Positions 42,125 to 49,495 of a stretch of 64,000 nucleotides of DNA are shown here, in pieces. The first letter of the stretch is position 1. Each line of letters opens with the position of its first letter. The notes beneath the pieces are model-generated. The model was not told the origin of the DNA. It did no database searches and saw only the letters and a list, made by a program, of their open reading frames with translations. The stretch lies in assembly GCA_028689585.1 (NCBI GenBank), contig JAQVCW010000007.1, positions 1-64,000 of the forward strand, read 5' to 3'. A program made the position numbers and the translations under genes. This DNA comes from Lachnospiraceae bacterium (GTDB lineage Bacteria > Bacillota > Clostridia > Lachnospirales > Lachnospiraceae).

Positions 42125-42144
42125 CTCTGATTTGCTTGAATACG

Positions 42145-42172
42145 ACAAAACGCCCCGCGAATTCGCCGGGCG
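42145..42172 (-). terminator. Terminator of the cyclophilin gene
   Basis: On the minus strand CGCCCGGCGAATTCGCGGGGCG (in two arms, CGCCC...GGGCG around CGAATTCG), then TTTTG. It lies about 20 bp after the stop. Confidence 0.75.
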
Positions 42173-42190
42173 TCTGCTCTTTGTTCCATT

Positions 42191-42715
42191 TCACTGCCAG
42201 TCAGTATCTTGCTCTGCTTTGCAGTCTTCGATATAGATTTTTCTTATGACCGGCATCGAATCCGGTTTGTTCCAGGTCTCGGGACCGCCCGTCGGCACGG
42301 ACGCGATCTGATCCAGCACATCAAACCCTTCGGTCATCTGCCCAAAGGCAGCGTATCTTCCATCCAGCTTTGCTGCATCCTCATGTACCACAAAAAACTG
42401 TGTGCCTGCAGTATCATAATCATCATCTCTTGCCATGGAGATTGCTCCCCGCTTATGCAGAATCGGATTGTTGATTCCATTTTCTGCGAATTCACCTTTG
42501 ATATGCCAGCCGCTGTCCGTCATGATGTCATTATCCGGCGATCCGCCCTGTATCACATATCCTTTTACAATTCTGCACCAGGCCAGACCGTCATAGAAGC
42601 CGCTCTTTACCGTATCGACAAAATTCTTTACAGTAATTGGGGCGAGCATGGGATACAGTACAAACACCATATCCCCAACCCCCTCTGTTTCAATTACGCA
42701 TTTTAACTTTTCCAT
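42191..42715 (-). CDS. Peptidyl-prolyl cis-trans isomerase, cyclophilin type
   Basis: 174-residue cytoplasmic cyclophilin. Core motifs: NFVDTVKSGFYDGLAWCRIV, YVIQGGSPDNDIM, GAISMARDDDYDTAGTQFFV (the conserved Gln/Phe active site) and AAFGQMTEGFDVLDQI. No signal peptide. It lies 4 bp downstream of the peptide-binding protein gene of the opp operon, so it is probably its last gene; a foldase acting on Pro-containing peptides is a plausible but unproven link. Confidence 0.93.
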   Translation of the reverse strand: MEKLKCVIETEGVGDMVFVLYPMLAPITVKNFVDTVKSGFYDGLAWCRIVKGYVIQGGSPDNDIMTDSGWHIKGEFAENGINNPILHKRGAISMARDDDYDTAGTQFFVVHEDAAKLDGRYAAFGQMTEGFDVLDQIASVPTGGPETWNKPDSMPVIRKIYIEDCKAEQDTDWQ

Positions 42716-42718
42716 TGC

Positions 42719-44407
42719 TTAGTGAGCCAGCACGGTTGCATTTTTGAAATAAATATTTCCGGAAGAAGTCATATATACGCCCTGAACATAATCTTTGATC
42801 AGGTAATTATTTGATTTGTAGTACAACGGAAGTACCGGATAATCACTGGATACCACATCGTCTGCCTGTTTTACCAGTTCGCCTGCTTTTGCAGCATCTT
42901 TTTCTACCTTAACCTGATCTACAACCGCATCATAATCCGGATTGCTGTAAAAACAATTGTTGGTCACATCGTTGGTGTAAAGCAGAGGCAGGAAGCTCAT
43001 TGGATTTACATAGTCCGCACTCCAGCCCATTGCACCTACTTCATAATTACCGCTCTGGATATCGCTGTAAAATACAGCCCAGTCAGCAGAAGATACTTCT
43101 ACGGTAATGCCCAGGTTCTGTTCCCACATTTCTTTGATTGCTTCTGCGATCTTCTTTACATTATCATCAGAATAGAAAGAAAGATGTACCGTCGGGAAGC
43201 CTTCTCCATCCGGATATCCGGCTTCTGCCAGTGCTGCTTTTGCTGCTTCTGCATCAGCAGTGGAAGACAGTCCAAAGTCACTGCGGCCATCCAGAATATC
43301 GGTTCCATCTACCACATAGCCAGGGGAAAGGAAGCTGTATGCCGGCTGTCCGTCTACCTGTGCCACATTATTAATCAGAGATTCTCTGTCAACAGCCAGG
43401 CAGAGTGCCTTTCTTACCAGAGGATTATCAAATGGTTCTACTGAGCAGTTGAAGTCATAATAAACGGTTCCGTAGCTTGGTGCGGTCTGAACGCCTGCAT
43501 TTTCTGCTTTCAGACGTGCCATATCACTGGAAGGAATAGTACGGTCACCATCTACTTCGCCGTTTTCAAATGCAGTCAGAGCAGTAGCCACGTCGAGAAT
43601 ATAACGATAAGTGATCTTCTCCAGAGAAACATTTGCTGCATCCCAGTAGTTTTCATTTTTTTCAAGTATAATGCTCTCACCCATGTTCATCTCAGTAATT
43701 TTGAAAGGACCATTGCAGATATAAGTATCTGCAGAGCTTGTCCATTTATCTCCGTTGGCTTCCACGGTAGCTTCCTGAACCGGATCATATACCCACATAC
43801 TTACCAGATCCACAAAATAGGAGCATGGTGCTTTTAAGGTGAATTCCAGTGTGGTATCATCCAAAGCTTTGATACCTACGTCTTCTTTTTCACAGGTTCC
43901 GTCATAATATTCCTGACCGTTTACAACATAATCAGAAATCATGTTGACATACTGTGAAGTGGTCTCCGGTGTCAGAACACGAAGTGCAGAGTACACATAA
44001 TCATTTGCGGTCAGGGCAGAGCCATCGCTCCACTTTAAGCCATCTCTCAAATGGAAGGTATAAACGGTCATATCGTCATTTATATCCCAGGATTCTGCAT
44101 TGCCCGGTGCCGTTTCACCATTCTCGTCATAAGTAACCAGTCCCTCAAAACAATTTACCAGAAATGGTACTGCAAAAGAATTGTTTGTAATGCCAGGATC
44201 AATGCCGTCCGGTTCATTGTTCAGGACGAAAGTCAGCTCCTGTGCATCTGCCAGTGGGGCATCTCCCGCACTGCCATCCTCTGTAGCTTCCTCTGCAGAT
44301 GGAATCGGCGCAATTGTTTCCAACTGTTCTTCTTCTGCGAAAGCCGGTGCCACTGATGCTGCTGTCATGCCAAATGCAAGAAGCAGGCTTACTAATTTTT
44401 TCTTCAT
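42719..44407 (-). CDS. oppA: Oligopeptide ABC transporter substrate-binding protein
   Basis: About 562 residues, SBP family 5. Signal peptide MKKKLVSLLLAFGMTAASVA with a likely cut after AFA; no lipobox cysteine is visible, unusual for a Gram-positive binding protein. Mature marks: LTFVLNNEPDGIDPGITNNS, VYTFHLRDGLKWSDGSALTA (the family signature) and repeated DYV/YDAVV motifs. The ATG at 44407 is chosen: GGAGG lies 7-10 nt upstream, while an in-frame ATG at 44431 lies inside the 80-bp element and spells the ribosome binding site. Two tandem copies of that element separate it from oppF. Confidence 0.9.
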   Translation of the reverse strand: MKKKLVSLLLAFGMTAASVAPAFAEEEQLETIAPIPSAEEATEDGSAGDAPLADAQELTFVLNNEPDGIDPGITNNSFAVPFLVNCFEGLVTYDENGETAPGNAESWDINDDMTVYTFHLRDGLKWSDGSALTANDYVYSALRVLTPETTSQYVNMISDYVVNGQEYYDGTCEKEDVGIKALDDTTLEFTLKAPCSYFVDLVSMWVYDPVQEATVEANGDKWTSSADTYICNGPFKITEMNMGESIILEKNENYWDAANVSLEKITYRYILDVATALTAFENGEVDGDRTIPSSDMARLKAENAGVQTAPSYGTVYYDFNCSVEPFDNPLVRKALCLAVDRESLINNVAQVDGQPAYSFLSPGYVVDGTDILDGRSDFGLSSTADAEAAKAALAEAGYPDGEGFPTVHLSFYSDDNVKKIAEAIKEMWEQNLGITVEVSSADWAVFYSDIQSGNYEVGAMGWSADYVNPMSFLPLLYTNDVTNNCFYSNPDYDAVVDQVKVEKDAAKAGELVKQADDVVSSDYPVLPLYYKSNNYLIKDYVQGVYMTSSGNIYFKNATVLAH

Positions 44408-44425
44408 ATTCGTTTCTCCTCCTTT

Positions 44426-44505
44426 GAACATCAGCCCATCCTGAATTTGCCTGCGGCAAATGGGCTGACGCTGTATGTCAAGTTTTCACAGAAAACTTGA
44501 CACAA
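44426..44505 (-). repeat. 80-bp two-hairpin element, copy 2 (upstream of oppA)
   Basis: Full 80-bp copy immediately upstream of the oppA ribosome binding site. Distal hairpin TGTCAAGTTTTC-ACA-GAAAACTTGACA is a perfect 12-bp stem. Proximal hairpin: outer TCAGCCC/GGGCTGA, inner ATTTGCC-TGC-GGCAAAT. It is the first unit of a tandem doublet; TCCTTT precedes it and follows it. Confidence 0.9.
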
Positions 44506-44511
44506 TCCTTT

Positions 44512-44591
44512 GAACATCAGCCCATCTTAAATTTGCCTGCGGCAAATGGGCTGACGCCGTATGTCAAGTTTTCACAGAAAACTTGACACAA
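44512..44591 (-). repeat. 80-bp two-hairpin element, copy 3 (tandem with copy 2)
   Basis: Second unit of the oppF-oppA doublet, period 86 bp, spacer TCCTTT. It differs from copy 2 at only a few positions (for example CTTAAAT versus CCTGAAT and GCCG versus GCTG), none in the distal stem. Confidence 0.9.
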
Positions 44592-44636
44592 TCCTTAATG
44601 TTATCTATCTTCAAGCGTCTTTGGGCCGCTTAAAAA

Positions 44637-45599
44637 TCAATCGCATAGATGGCAGGCCACCATATGTCCGTTTCCTGCATCTTTCAGTTTTGGTGTTTCC
44701 TCGCAGCAGATTTCTTTCATATAAGGACAGCGTGTATGGAATCTGCATCCCGCCGGCGGTTTAATGGGGCTGGGAATATCCCCTTCTATACTGCTCTTCT
44801 TTTTCTGCCTTGCAAGTGCCGGATTGGCAATCGGGATGCTGCCGAGCAGCCCCTTCGTGTAAGGATGCAGCGGATTTTTGTAGATTTCATCCGTTTCGCC
44901 GATCTCTGCCAATTGGCCCAGATACATAACTCCCACATTGTCAGAGACATAACGGATCATAGACAGATCATGGGCAATAAAAAGATAAGAAACACCCTTT
45001 TCTTCCTGGAAATCCTTGAGCAGGTTAATAACCTGAGCCTGTATGGATACATCCAGTGCTGAGATTGGTTCATCACAGACTACCAGATTCGGTTCCAGGA
45101 TCAAAGCTCTGGCGATTCCCACCCGCTGTCTCTGCCCGCCGGAAAATTCGTGGGCATAACGACTGGCATGCTCCCTTGTCAGCCCCACCCGTTCCAGCAT
45201 AGGATAGACATATTCATTGGCATCCTGCTTCCTTTTTACCACACCGTGAGCCAGCAGCGGCTCTGCAATAATATCCCGCACCGTCATCCTCGCATTCAGA
45301 GAGGCGTAGGGATCCTGAAAAATCATCTGCATGTTTTTACGAAATGGCTTGAGCTGCTTTTGATTCAGCTCCGTAATATCGGTTCCGTCCATAATAATCT
45401 GACCGGAAGTAGGTTCATACATCCGGATGATCGTTCTTGCACAGGTGGTCTTTCCACAGCCCGATTCGCCCACCAGTCCCAGCGTTTCTCCTTTTTTCAG
45501 TGTAAAACTGACACCATCCAGCGCATGAACCGTCTGCTTTCCGCCCGCTTTGAAATGTTTTGTAAGATTATTGATTTCCAGTATCAACTGCTCGCTCAT
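44637..45599 (-). CDS. oppF: Oligopeptide ABC transporter ATP-binding protein OppF
   Basis: 320-residue ATPase. Walker A VGESGCGKTTCART, signature FSGGQRQRVGIARAL, Walker B LVVCDEPISALDVS, H-loop IAHDLSMIRY. The C-terminal extension typical of Opp/Dpp ATPases (NPLHPYTKGLLGSIP, then GCRFHTRCPYMKEIC with its cysteines, possibly an Fe-S or Zn site as noted for DppD-like proteins). It overlaps oppD by 4 bp (ATGA). Pairs with OppD to power the OppBC channel. Confidence 0.93.
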   Translation of the reverse strand: MSEQLILEINNLTKHFKAGGKQTVHALDGVSFTLKKGETLGLVGESGCGKTTCARTIIRMYEPTSGQIIMDGTDITELNQKQLKPFRKNMQMIFQDPYASLNARMTVRDIIAEPLLAHGVVKRKQDANEYVYPMLERVGLTREHASRYAHEFSGGQRQRVGIARALILEPNLVVCDEPISALDVSIQAQVINLLKDFQEEKGVSYLFIAHDLSMIRYVSDNVGVMYLGQLAEIGETDEIYKNPLHPYTKGLLGSIPIANPALARQKKKSSIEGDIPSPIKPPAGCRFHTRCPYMKEICCEETPKLKDAGNGHMVACHLCD

Positions 45600-46615
45600 G
45601 ACTGTTTTCCTCCTGCGAATGGATTGTGCTCATCTGCCGGTGCTCCTGCCGTCTGCAAATGGCATCTGCTGCGGTGATTCGCTCCCACTTCTACGAAATC
45701 CGGAAGCTCCTCTCTGCAGATTCTTCTGGCATAAGGACATCTGGGCGCAAATGGACAGCCCGCCGGCGGATTAGTCATATCGGGCGGTGAACCCGGAATT
45801 GGCTGAAGCCTTTTACTCCGATCCTGCTCGATATCCGGAATGGAAGCCAGCAGCCCCATGGTATACGGATGCCCCGGATGGGCAAAGATATCGTCAATCC
45901 CGGCTTCTTCCATGATCAGACCGCCATACATGACCAGAACACGGTCACACAGTTCTGCCACGACGCCCAGATCATGAGTGATAAAGATAATGCTGGTGCC
46001 ATATTCATGTTTCAGTTCCCGCAACTGGTGCAGGATCTGATCTTGGATTGTCACATCCAGCGCAGTGGTGGGCTCATCTGCAATCAGGAGTTCCGGATGG
46101 TTGGCCAGCGCCATAGCGATCATCACACGCTGACGCATACCTCCGGAGAACTCATGAGGGTAACATCGATATCTTTTCTCCGGCTCCGGAATGCGGACCT
46201 TTGCAAACAGTTCCAGTACATTCTGCTTCAATTCCTCTTTGCTCTTTTCCGGATGGTGCTCCTTCATCATTTCGGATACCTGTTTTCCCACCGGTATCAG
46301 CGGATTCAGGGAAGACATGGGATCCTGAAAAATCATGGATATTTTCTCTCCGCGGATTGCTCTGATCTTTCTTTTAGAGATTTTGGTCAGATCCTGATTT
46401 TCGAAATATACCGCACCCTCTTTGATTTTGGCGGTATCCGCCAGCAGACGTAAAATCGACATGGAGGTCACACTTTTCCCACTGCCTGATTCGCCCACGA
46501 TACCCAGAATTTCTCCTTTTTTCACCTGAAAGCTGACTCCGCGCACTGCCTGCACTTCACCGCCGCTGGTCATAAAGGAAGTCTTTAAATTATCTACCTG
46601 TAAAATTGCGTCCAT
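45596..46615 (-). CDS. oppD: Oligopeptide ABC transporter ATP-binding protein OppD
   Basis: 339-residue ATPase. Walker [15 protein letters not shown], signature [15 protein letters not shown], Walker [16 protein letters not shown]-loop [13 protein letters not shown], and the C-terminal [15 protein letters not shown] extension. TAAAGGAG precedes the ATG. It is third in the order oppB-oppC-oppD-oppF-oppA. The family binds peptides or related solutes; the fine substrate cannot be read from the ATPase. Confidence 0.94.
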   Translation of the reverse strand: MDAILQVDNLKTSFMTSGGEVQAVRGVSFQVKKGEILGIVGESGSGKSVTSMSILRLLADTAKIKEGAVYFENQDLTKISKRKIRAIRGEKISMIFQDPMSSLNPLIPVGKQVSEMMKEHHPEKSKEELKQNVLELFAKVRIPEPEKRYRCYPHEFSGGMRQRVMIAMALANHPELLIADEPTTALDVTIQDQILHQLRELKHEYGTSIIFITHDLGVVAELCDRVLVMYGGLIMEEAGIDDIFAHPGHPYTMGLLASIPDIEQDRSKRLQPIPGSPPDMTNPPAGCPFAPRCPYARRICREELPDFVEVGANHRSRCHLQTAGAPADEHNPFAGGKQS

Positions 46616-46656
46616 ATATCTGCTCCTTTATTGTACTGCATAACCGAACTGTATTT

Positions 46657-47808
46657 CTATTTTTTCAGCTTTGGATCCAGTGCATCCCGAAGGCCGTCAC
46701 CCACAAAATTGAATGCGAACATGATCAGACAGATCACCAGCGCAGGAATGAACAACTGATGCGGACAGGAACGCAGGTTCTCTGTGGCATCATTACACAT
46801 CGTTCCAAGGCTGGCCAGCGGCGGCTGAAGGCCGATGCCCAGATATCCAAGAAACGCCTCCATAAAAATGGCGGAAGGAATCAGCATCGTCACAGTAACC
46901 AGAATAGAGCCCATGGCATTGGGAATCAGGTGCGTCAGCAGTATAGTCTTCGTAGAAGAACCGATCGTCTTTGCCGCCTGGACAAATTCCTGCTCCTTCA
47001 GGCCAAGCACCTGTCCTCTCACCACTCTCGCCATATCCACCCAGTACACCGTTCCCAGAGCAATAATAATGCTCTGCAGGCCGGATCCCATGATTACCAT
47101 GATCAGGATTACATACAGCGTCAGCGGAATCGTACTGATAATATCTACAATACGCATCATCACGGCATCTACATTGCCCCCCAGATATCCGGAAATCCCT
47201 CCATAGAGAATGCCGATTATCATATTGACAATCACGGCTACAAAGGCCACCATAAGAGAAACTCTTGTTCCATACATCAGCCGGGTCAGAATATCTCTGC
47301 CCAGGTTGTCGGTTCCCAGAAGATAGGATTTGTTCCAGAGCTCTGTACTGGGGTAGATCGTATTTTTTTGCGGGTTTGCAATGACATACGGTTTCTGTCC
47401 ATAATATAGTGCGACCTCCGTACCATCACAGTCAAATATAGTCATCATCCGGTTGCTCTCCTCCCGGACCTTGGTGAGCTGGCTGCCCAGTGTGCCGTCT
47501 GTATTAACCTGCAGTACCTGCATTCCCTGTGTGATGTAGAGATAACCGTCTTTATCCGGTGTCTGAAATACCTTCATTCTGGGCGGGATATTCACCACCT
47601 GCAGGTTCTGATTCGAATAGCTGTATTCCGTAAAAAGCGGACCGGCCGCTGCAAATAAAATCAGCAGAACGATAATGATAAAACCTGCGATTGATGTGGG
47701 TTTACGTCGGAAACGAAACCATACATCACCTGCAAAGGTTCTGTTTTTTGTCCATATTTTTTCTCTGTCTTCATTTGTTGCTTCCAGCATTTCCCATTTG
47801 TTATCCAT
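46657..47808 (-). CDS. oppC: Oligopeptide ABC transporter permease OppC
   Basis: 383 residues, longer than usual (about 300). N-terminal cytoplasmic arm and first helix (SIAGFIIIVLLILFAAAG, about 40-57), then an extended extracytoplasmic loop of roughly 100 residues rich in beta-strand-like text (DGYLYITQGMQVLQVNTDGT). The five-helix core follows with the EAA loop (AAKTIGSSTKTILLTHLIPN) and C-terminal DPKL. The large outer loop is a feature of some Clostridia OppC proteins and may touch the binding protein. GAGGAG lies upstream of the ATG. Confidence 0.92.
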   Translation of the reverse strand: MDNKWEMLEATNEDREKIWTKNRTFAGDVWFRFRRKPTSIAGFIIIVLLILFAAAGPLFTEYSYSNQNLQVVNIPPRMKVFQTPDKDGYLYITQGMQVLQVNTDGTLGSQLTKVREESNRMMTIFDCDGTEVALYYGQKPYVIANPQKNTIYPSTELWNKSYLLGTDNLGRDILTRLMYGTRVSLMVAFVAVIVNMIIGILYGGISGYLGGNVDAVMMRIVDIISTIPLTLYVILIMVIMGSGLQSIIIALGTVYWVDMARVVRGQVLGLKEQEFVQAAKTIGSSTKTILLTHLIPNAMGSILVTVTMLIPSAIFMEAFLGYLGIGLQPPLASLGTMCNDATENLRSCPHQLFIPALVICLIMFAFNFVGDGLRDALDPKLKK

Positions 47809-47885
47809 GTTTGCTGCTCCTCATTTCTGTTTCTGTCAAATAAGATAGAAAACTGTCATTTTTCCCATTCTGTCATGCTCTTCCT

Positions 47886-47955
47886 GTGTTCCGCTCTATG
47901 TACATTCGCCTGTATCTGCTGTGTTCCGCTTTATGTACATGCGCCTGTATCTGCT
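47886..47955. repeat. Tandem 35-bp direct repeat in the oppB-oppC gap
   Basis: GTGTTCCGCTCTATGTACAT... (47886-47920) is followed at once by a second 35-bp copy (47921-47955) with two substitutions. It fills part of the 188-bp gap between oppB and oppC, where no gene or clear hairpin is seen. Confidence 0.85.
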
Positions 47956-47996
47956 GTTTGCCGCATCCGGAAAGCTCCTTGCCTGCTTTCACCTCA

Positions 47997-48914
47997 TCAG
48001 TCATACTTGATCCTGGGATCAATCAGGCAGTAAAACATATCGACAATAAAGATCATCGCCATCAAAAATGCGGCATAAAAGATTGTCACACCCATAATTG
48101 TCGTATAGTCTCTCTGGGAAACACTGTTGACAAAATAGACACCCAGACCTGGTATTGCAAATATTTTTTCAATTACGAAGCTGCCTGTCATCAGATTGGC
48201 AACCGTAGGTCCAAGCACGGTAATGACCGGTATCAGGGCATTTCGCATCGCATGCTTCCACACCACCTTCGGCTCCGACAGACCTTTTGCTCTGGCAGTA
48301 CGGATATAATCCTGTCCCATGACCTCCAGAAGGCTGGAACGCATCAGTCTCGCCATATAGCTTAAGGAATAACCGCCCAGGGCAATGATCGGCAGGATAT
48401 AGCCCTTCCAGGTATCAATGCCGTAGGTCGGCAGCCAGTTCAGCCGAAACGCAAAGAAATAAATAAGAAGAGAAGCGATCACAAAAGAGGGAATTGTCAC
48501 ACCGATCGTCGCTGCTCCCATCACCAGCATGTCCTGCCACTTTCCGTTCTTGACAGCCGCCAGAATTCCCATGGGGATCGCCGCCAGCAGCACAAAAACA
48601 ATGGTAATCAGACCGAGCTTGGCCGATACCGGAAATCCGGTGGAAATAAATTCACTTACCTCTTTGCCGGTATATTTATAGGATGGGCCAAAGTCTCCAT
48701 GCAGAATCCCGCCAAGATACTGAAAAAACTGCTCCGGCAAGGATTTATCCAGATGGTATTTTTCATTCAGAGCCTGCTCCACCTCTTCCGATACTTTTTT
48801 ATCACTGGTAAAAGGTCCCCCGGGGATCGCATGCATAATTGTAAAAGTGAGCAGGATGATCAGGAACATCGCTACCAGCATCATTCCAAAACGTTTCATG
48901 AAATATCTCAGCAT
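47997..48914 (-). CDS. oppB: Oligopeptide ABC transporter permease OppB
   Basis: 305-residue permease of the BPD_transp_1 family with about six helices. It begins MLRYFMKRFGMMLVAMFLII, has the PGGPFTSDKKVSEE loop, the EAA-type docking loop (RTARAKGLSEPKVVWKHAMR), and ends MIFIVDMFYCLIDPRIKYD, a common OppB/DppB C terminus. GAGGTAA precedes the ATG. First gene of the opp operon; its leader carries two tandem copies of the 80-bp element and a terminator-like hairpin. Confidence 0.94.
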   Translation of the reverse strand: MLRYFMKRFGMMLVAMFLIILLTFTIMHAIPGGPFTSDKKVSEEVEQALNEKYHLDKSLPEQFFQYLGGILHGDFGPSYKYTGKEVSEFISTGFPVSAKLGLITIVFVLLAAIPMGILAAVKNGKWQDMLVMGAATIGVTIPSFVIASLLIYFFAFRLNWLPTYGIDTWKGYILPIIALGGYSLSYMARLMRSSLLEVMGQDYIRTARAKGLSEPKVVWKHAMRNALIPVITVLGPTVANLMTGSFVIEKIFAIPGLGVYFVNSVSQRDYTTIMGVTIFYAAFLMAMIFIVDMFYCLIDPRIKYD

Positions 48915-48933
48915 TTTCTTACCTCATTTTCTG

Positions 48934-49013
48934 GAACATCAGCCCATTTTAAATTTGCTTTCAGCAAATGGGCTGACGCTGCATGTTAAGTTTTCAAAGA
49001 AAACTTAACACAA
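48934..49013 (-). repeat. 80-bp two-hairpin element, copy 4 (upstream of oppB)
   Basis: Full copy just upstream of the oppB ribosome binding site. The distal stem TGTTAAGTTTTC/GAAAACTTAACA has T-A where copies 2 and 3 have C-G, both bases changed. The inner proximal stem also has a compensating T-A pair (TTTGCT/AGCAAA). Confidence 0.9.
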
Positions 49014-49019
49014 TTTCTG

Positions 49020-49099
49020 GAACATCAGCCCATCTTAAATTTACTTGCAGCAAATGGGCTGATGCTGCATGTTAAGTTTTCCGCGAAAACTTAACACAA
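49020..49099 (-). repeat. 80-bp two-hairpin element, copy 5 (tandem with copy 4)
   Basis: Second unit of the oppB leader doublet, period 86 bp, spacer TTTCTG; the same TTTCTG precedes copy 4. Distal stem TGTTAAGTTTTC-CGC-GAAAACTTAACA is perfect. Confidence 0.9.
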
Positions 49100-49142
49100 G
49101 TCTTCATTGCTTTATCACATCAATGTTTCATAGTATGAATTT

Positions 49143-49186
49143 CCAAAAAAAGCAAAATTTCTCTCTTCTTCGAGAATATTTTGCTT
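49143..49186 (-). terminator. Terminator-like hairpin in the opp operon leader (possible attenuator)
   Basis: On the minus strand AAGCAAAAT...ATTTTGCTT with inner TTCTC/GAGA pairing, directly followed by TTTTTTTGG. It begins within about 10 nt of the predicted transcription start of the opp operon, so it would stop most transcripts unless bypassed. Confidence 0.65.
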
Positions 49187-49197
49187 ACAATTATAAA

Positions 49198-49226
49198 AAT
49201 ATAGCACTTTTTGCTTGAAATGTCAA
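49198..49226 (-). promoter_or_regulatory. Predicted opp operon promoter
   Basis: On the minus strand TTGACA (49226-49221), exactly 17 bp, TATATT (49203-49198). A second TTGACA lies about 15 bp further upstream. Confidence 0.7.
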
Positions 49227-49302
49227 ACTCTACCGTTGTCAATTTTCCATCAATATGACCGCACTTCTATGTAAATGATAAATTTAAAGTTTTGTTTTTG
49301 TT

Positions 49303-49385
49303 CCGTGTGTGAAGCTGCGCACCTATATGCAAAGGCTGTTCTTGAATAGAAGGCTGTTCTTGCATAGGAGCCTTTTCGTATAGAA
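49303..49385. repeat. Degenerate repeat family 2, copy B
   Basis: Resembles 10837-10900 (blocks GCTGCGCA, ATATGCAAA, GCTGTTCT). In this copy AAGGCTGTTCTTGNATAG occurs twice in a row, so it is internally duplicated by about 18 bp. It lies between the opp promoter and the leuA terminator; no credible gene is seen in 49100-49495. Confidence 0.5.
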
Positions 49386-49404
49386 ACACTTTCCCACACG
49401 CGGA

Positions 49405-49442
49405 TCAAAATACCGCCAGTCAAAACCCCGGCTGACGGTATT
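49405..49442 (-). terminator. Intrinsic terminator of leuA
   Basis: On the minus strand AATACCGTCAG (49442-49432) pairs with CTGGCGGTATT (49419-49409), one mismatch, followed by TTGATC; the stem includes the T-run base pairs. It lies about 50 bp after the leuA stop. Confidence 0.7.
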
Positions 49443-49495
49443 ATTACTATTTCAATTATAGTTTTGCTGTTCAACTTTCAGGCAGTCCGTACTCA

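Noticed and set aside
44214-44459. Minus-strand frame beginning MPQANSGWADVQ and the similar one at 57557-57838
   Set aside because: Both start inside the 80-bp element and run through oppA or the NRAMP gene in another frame; the shared N-terminal text is the repeat itself.
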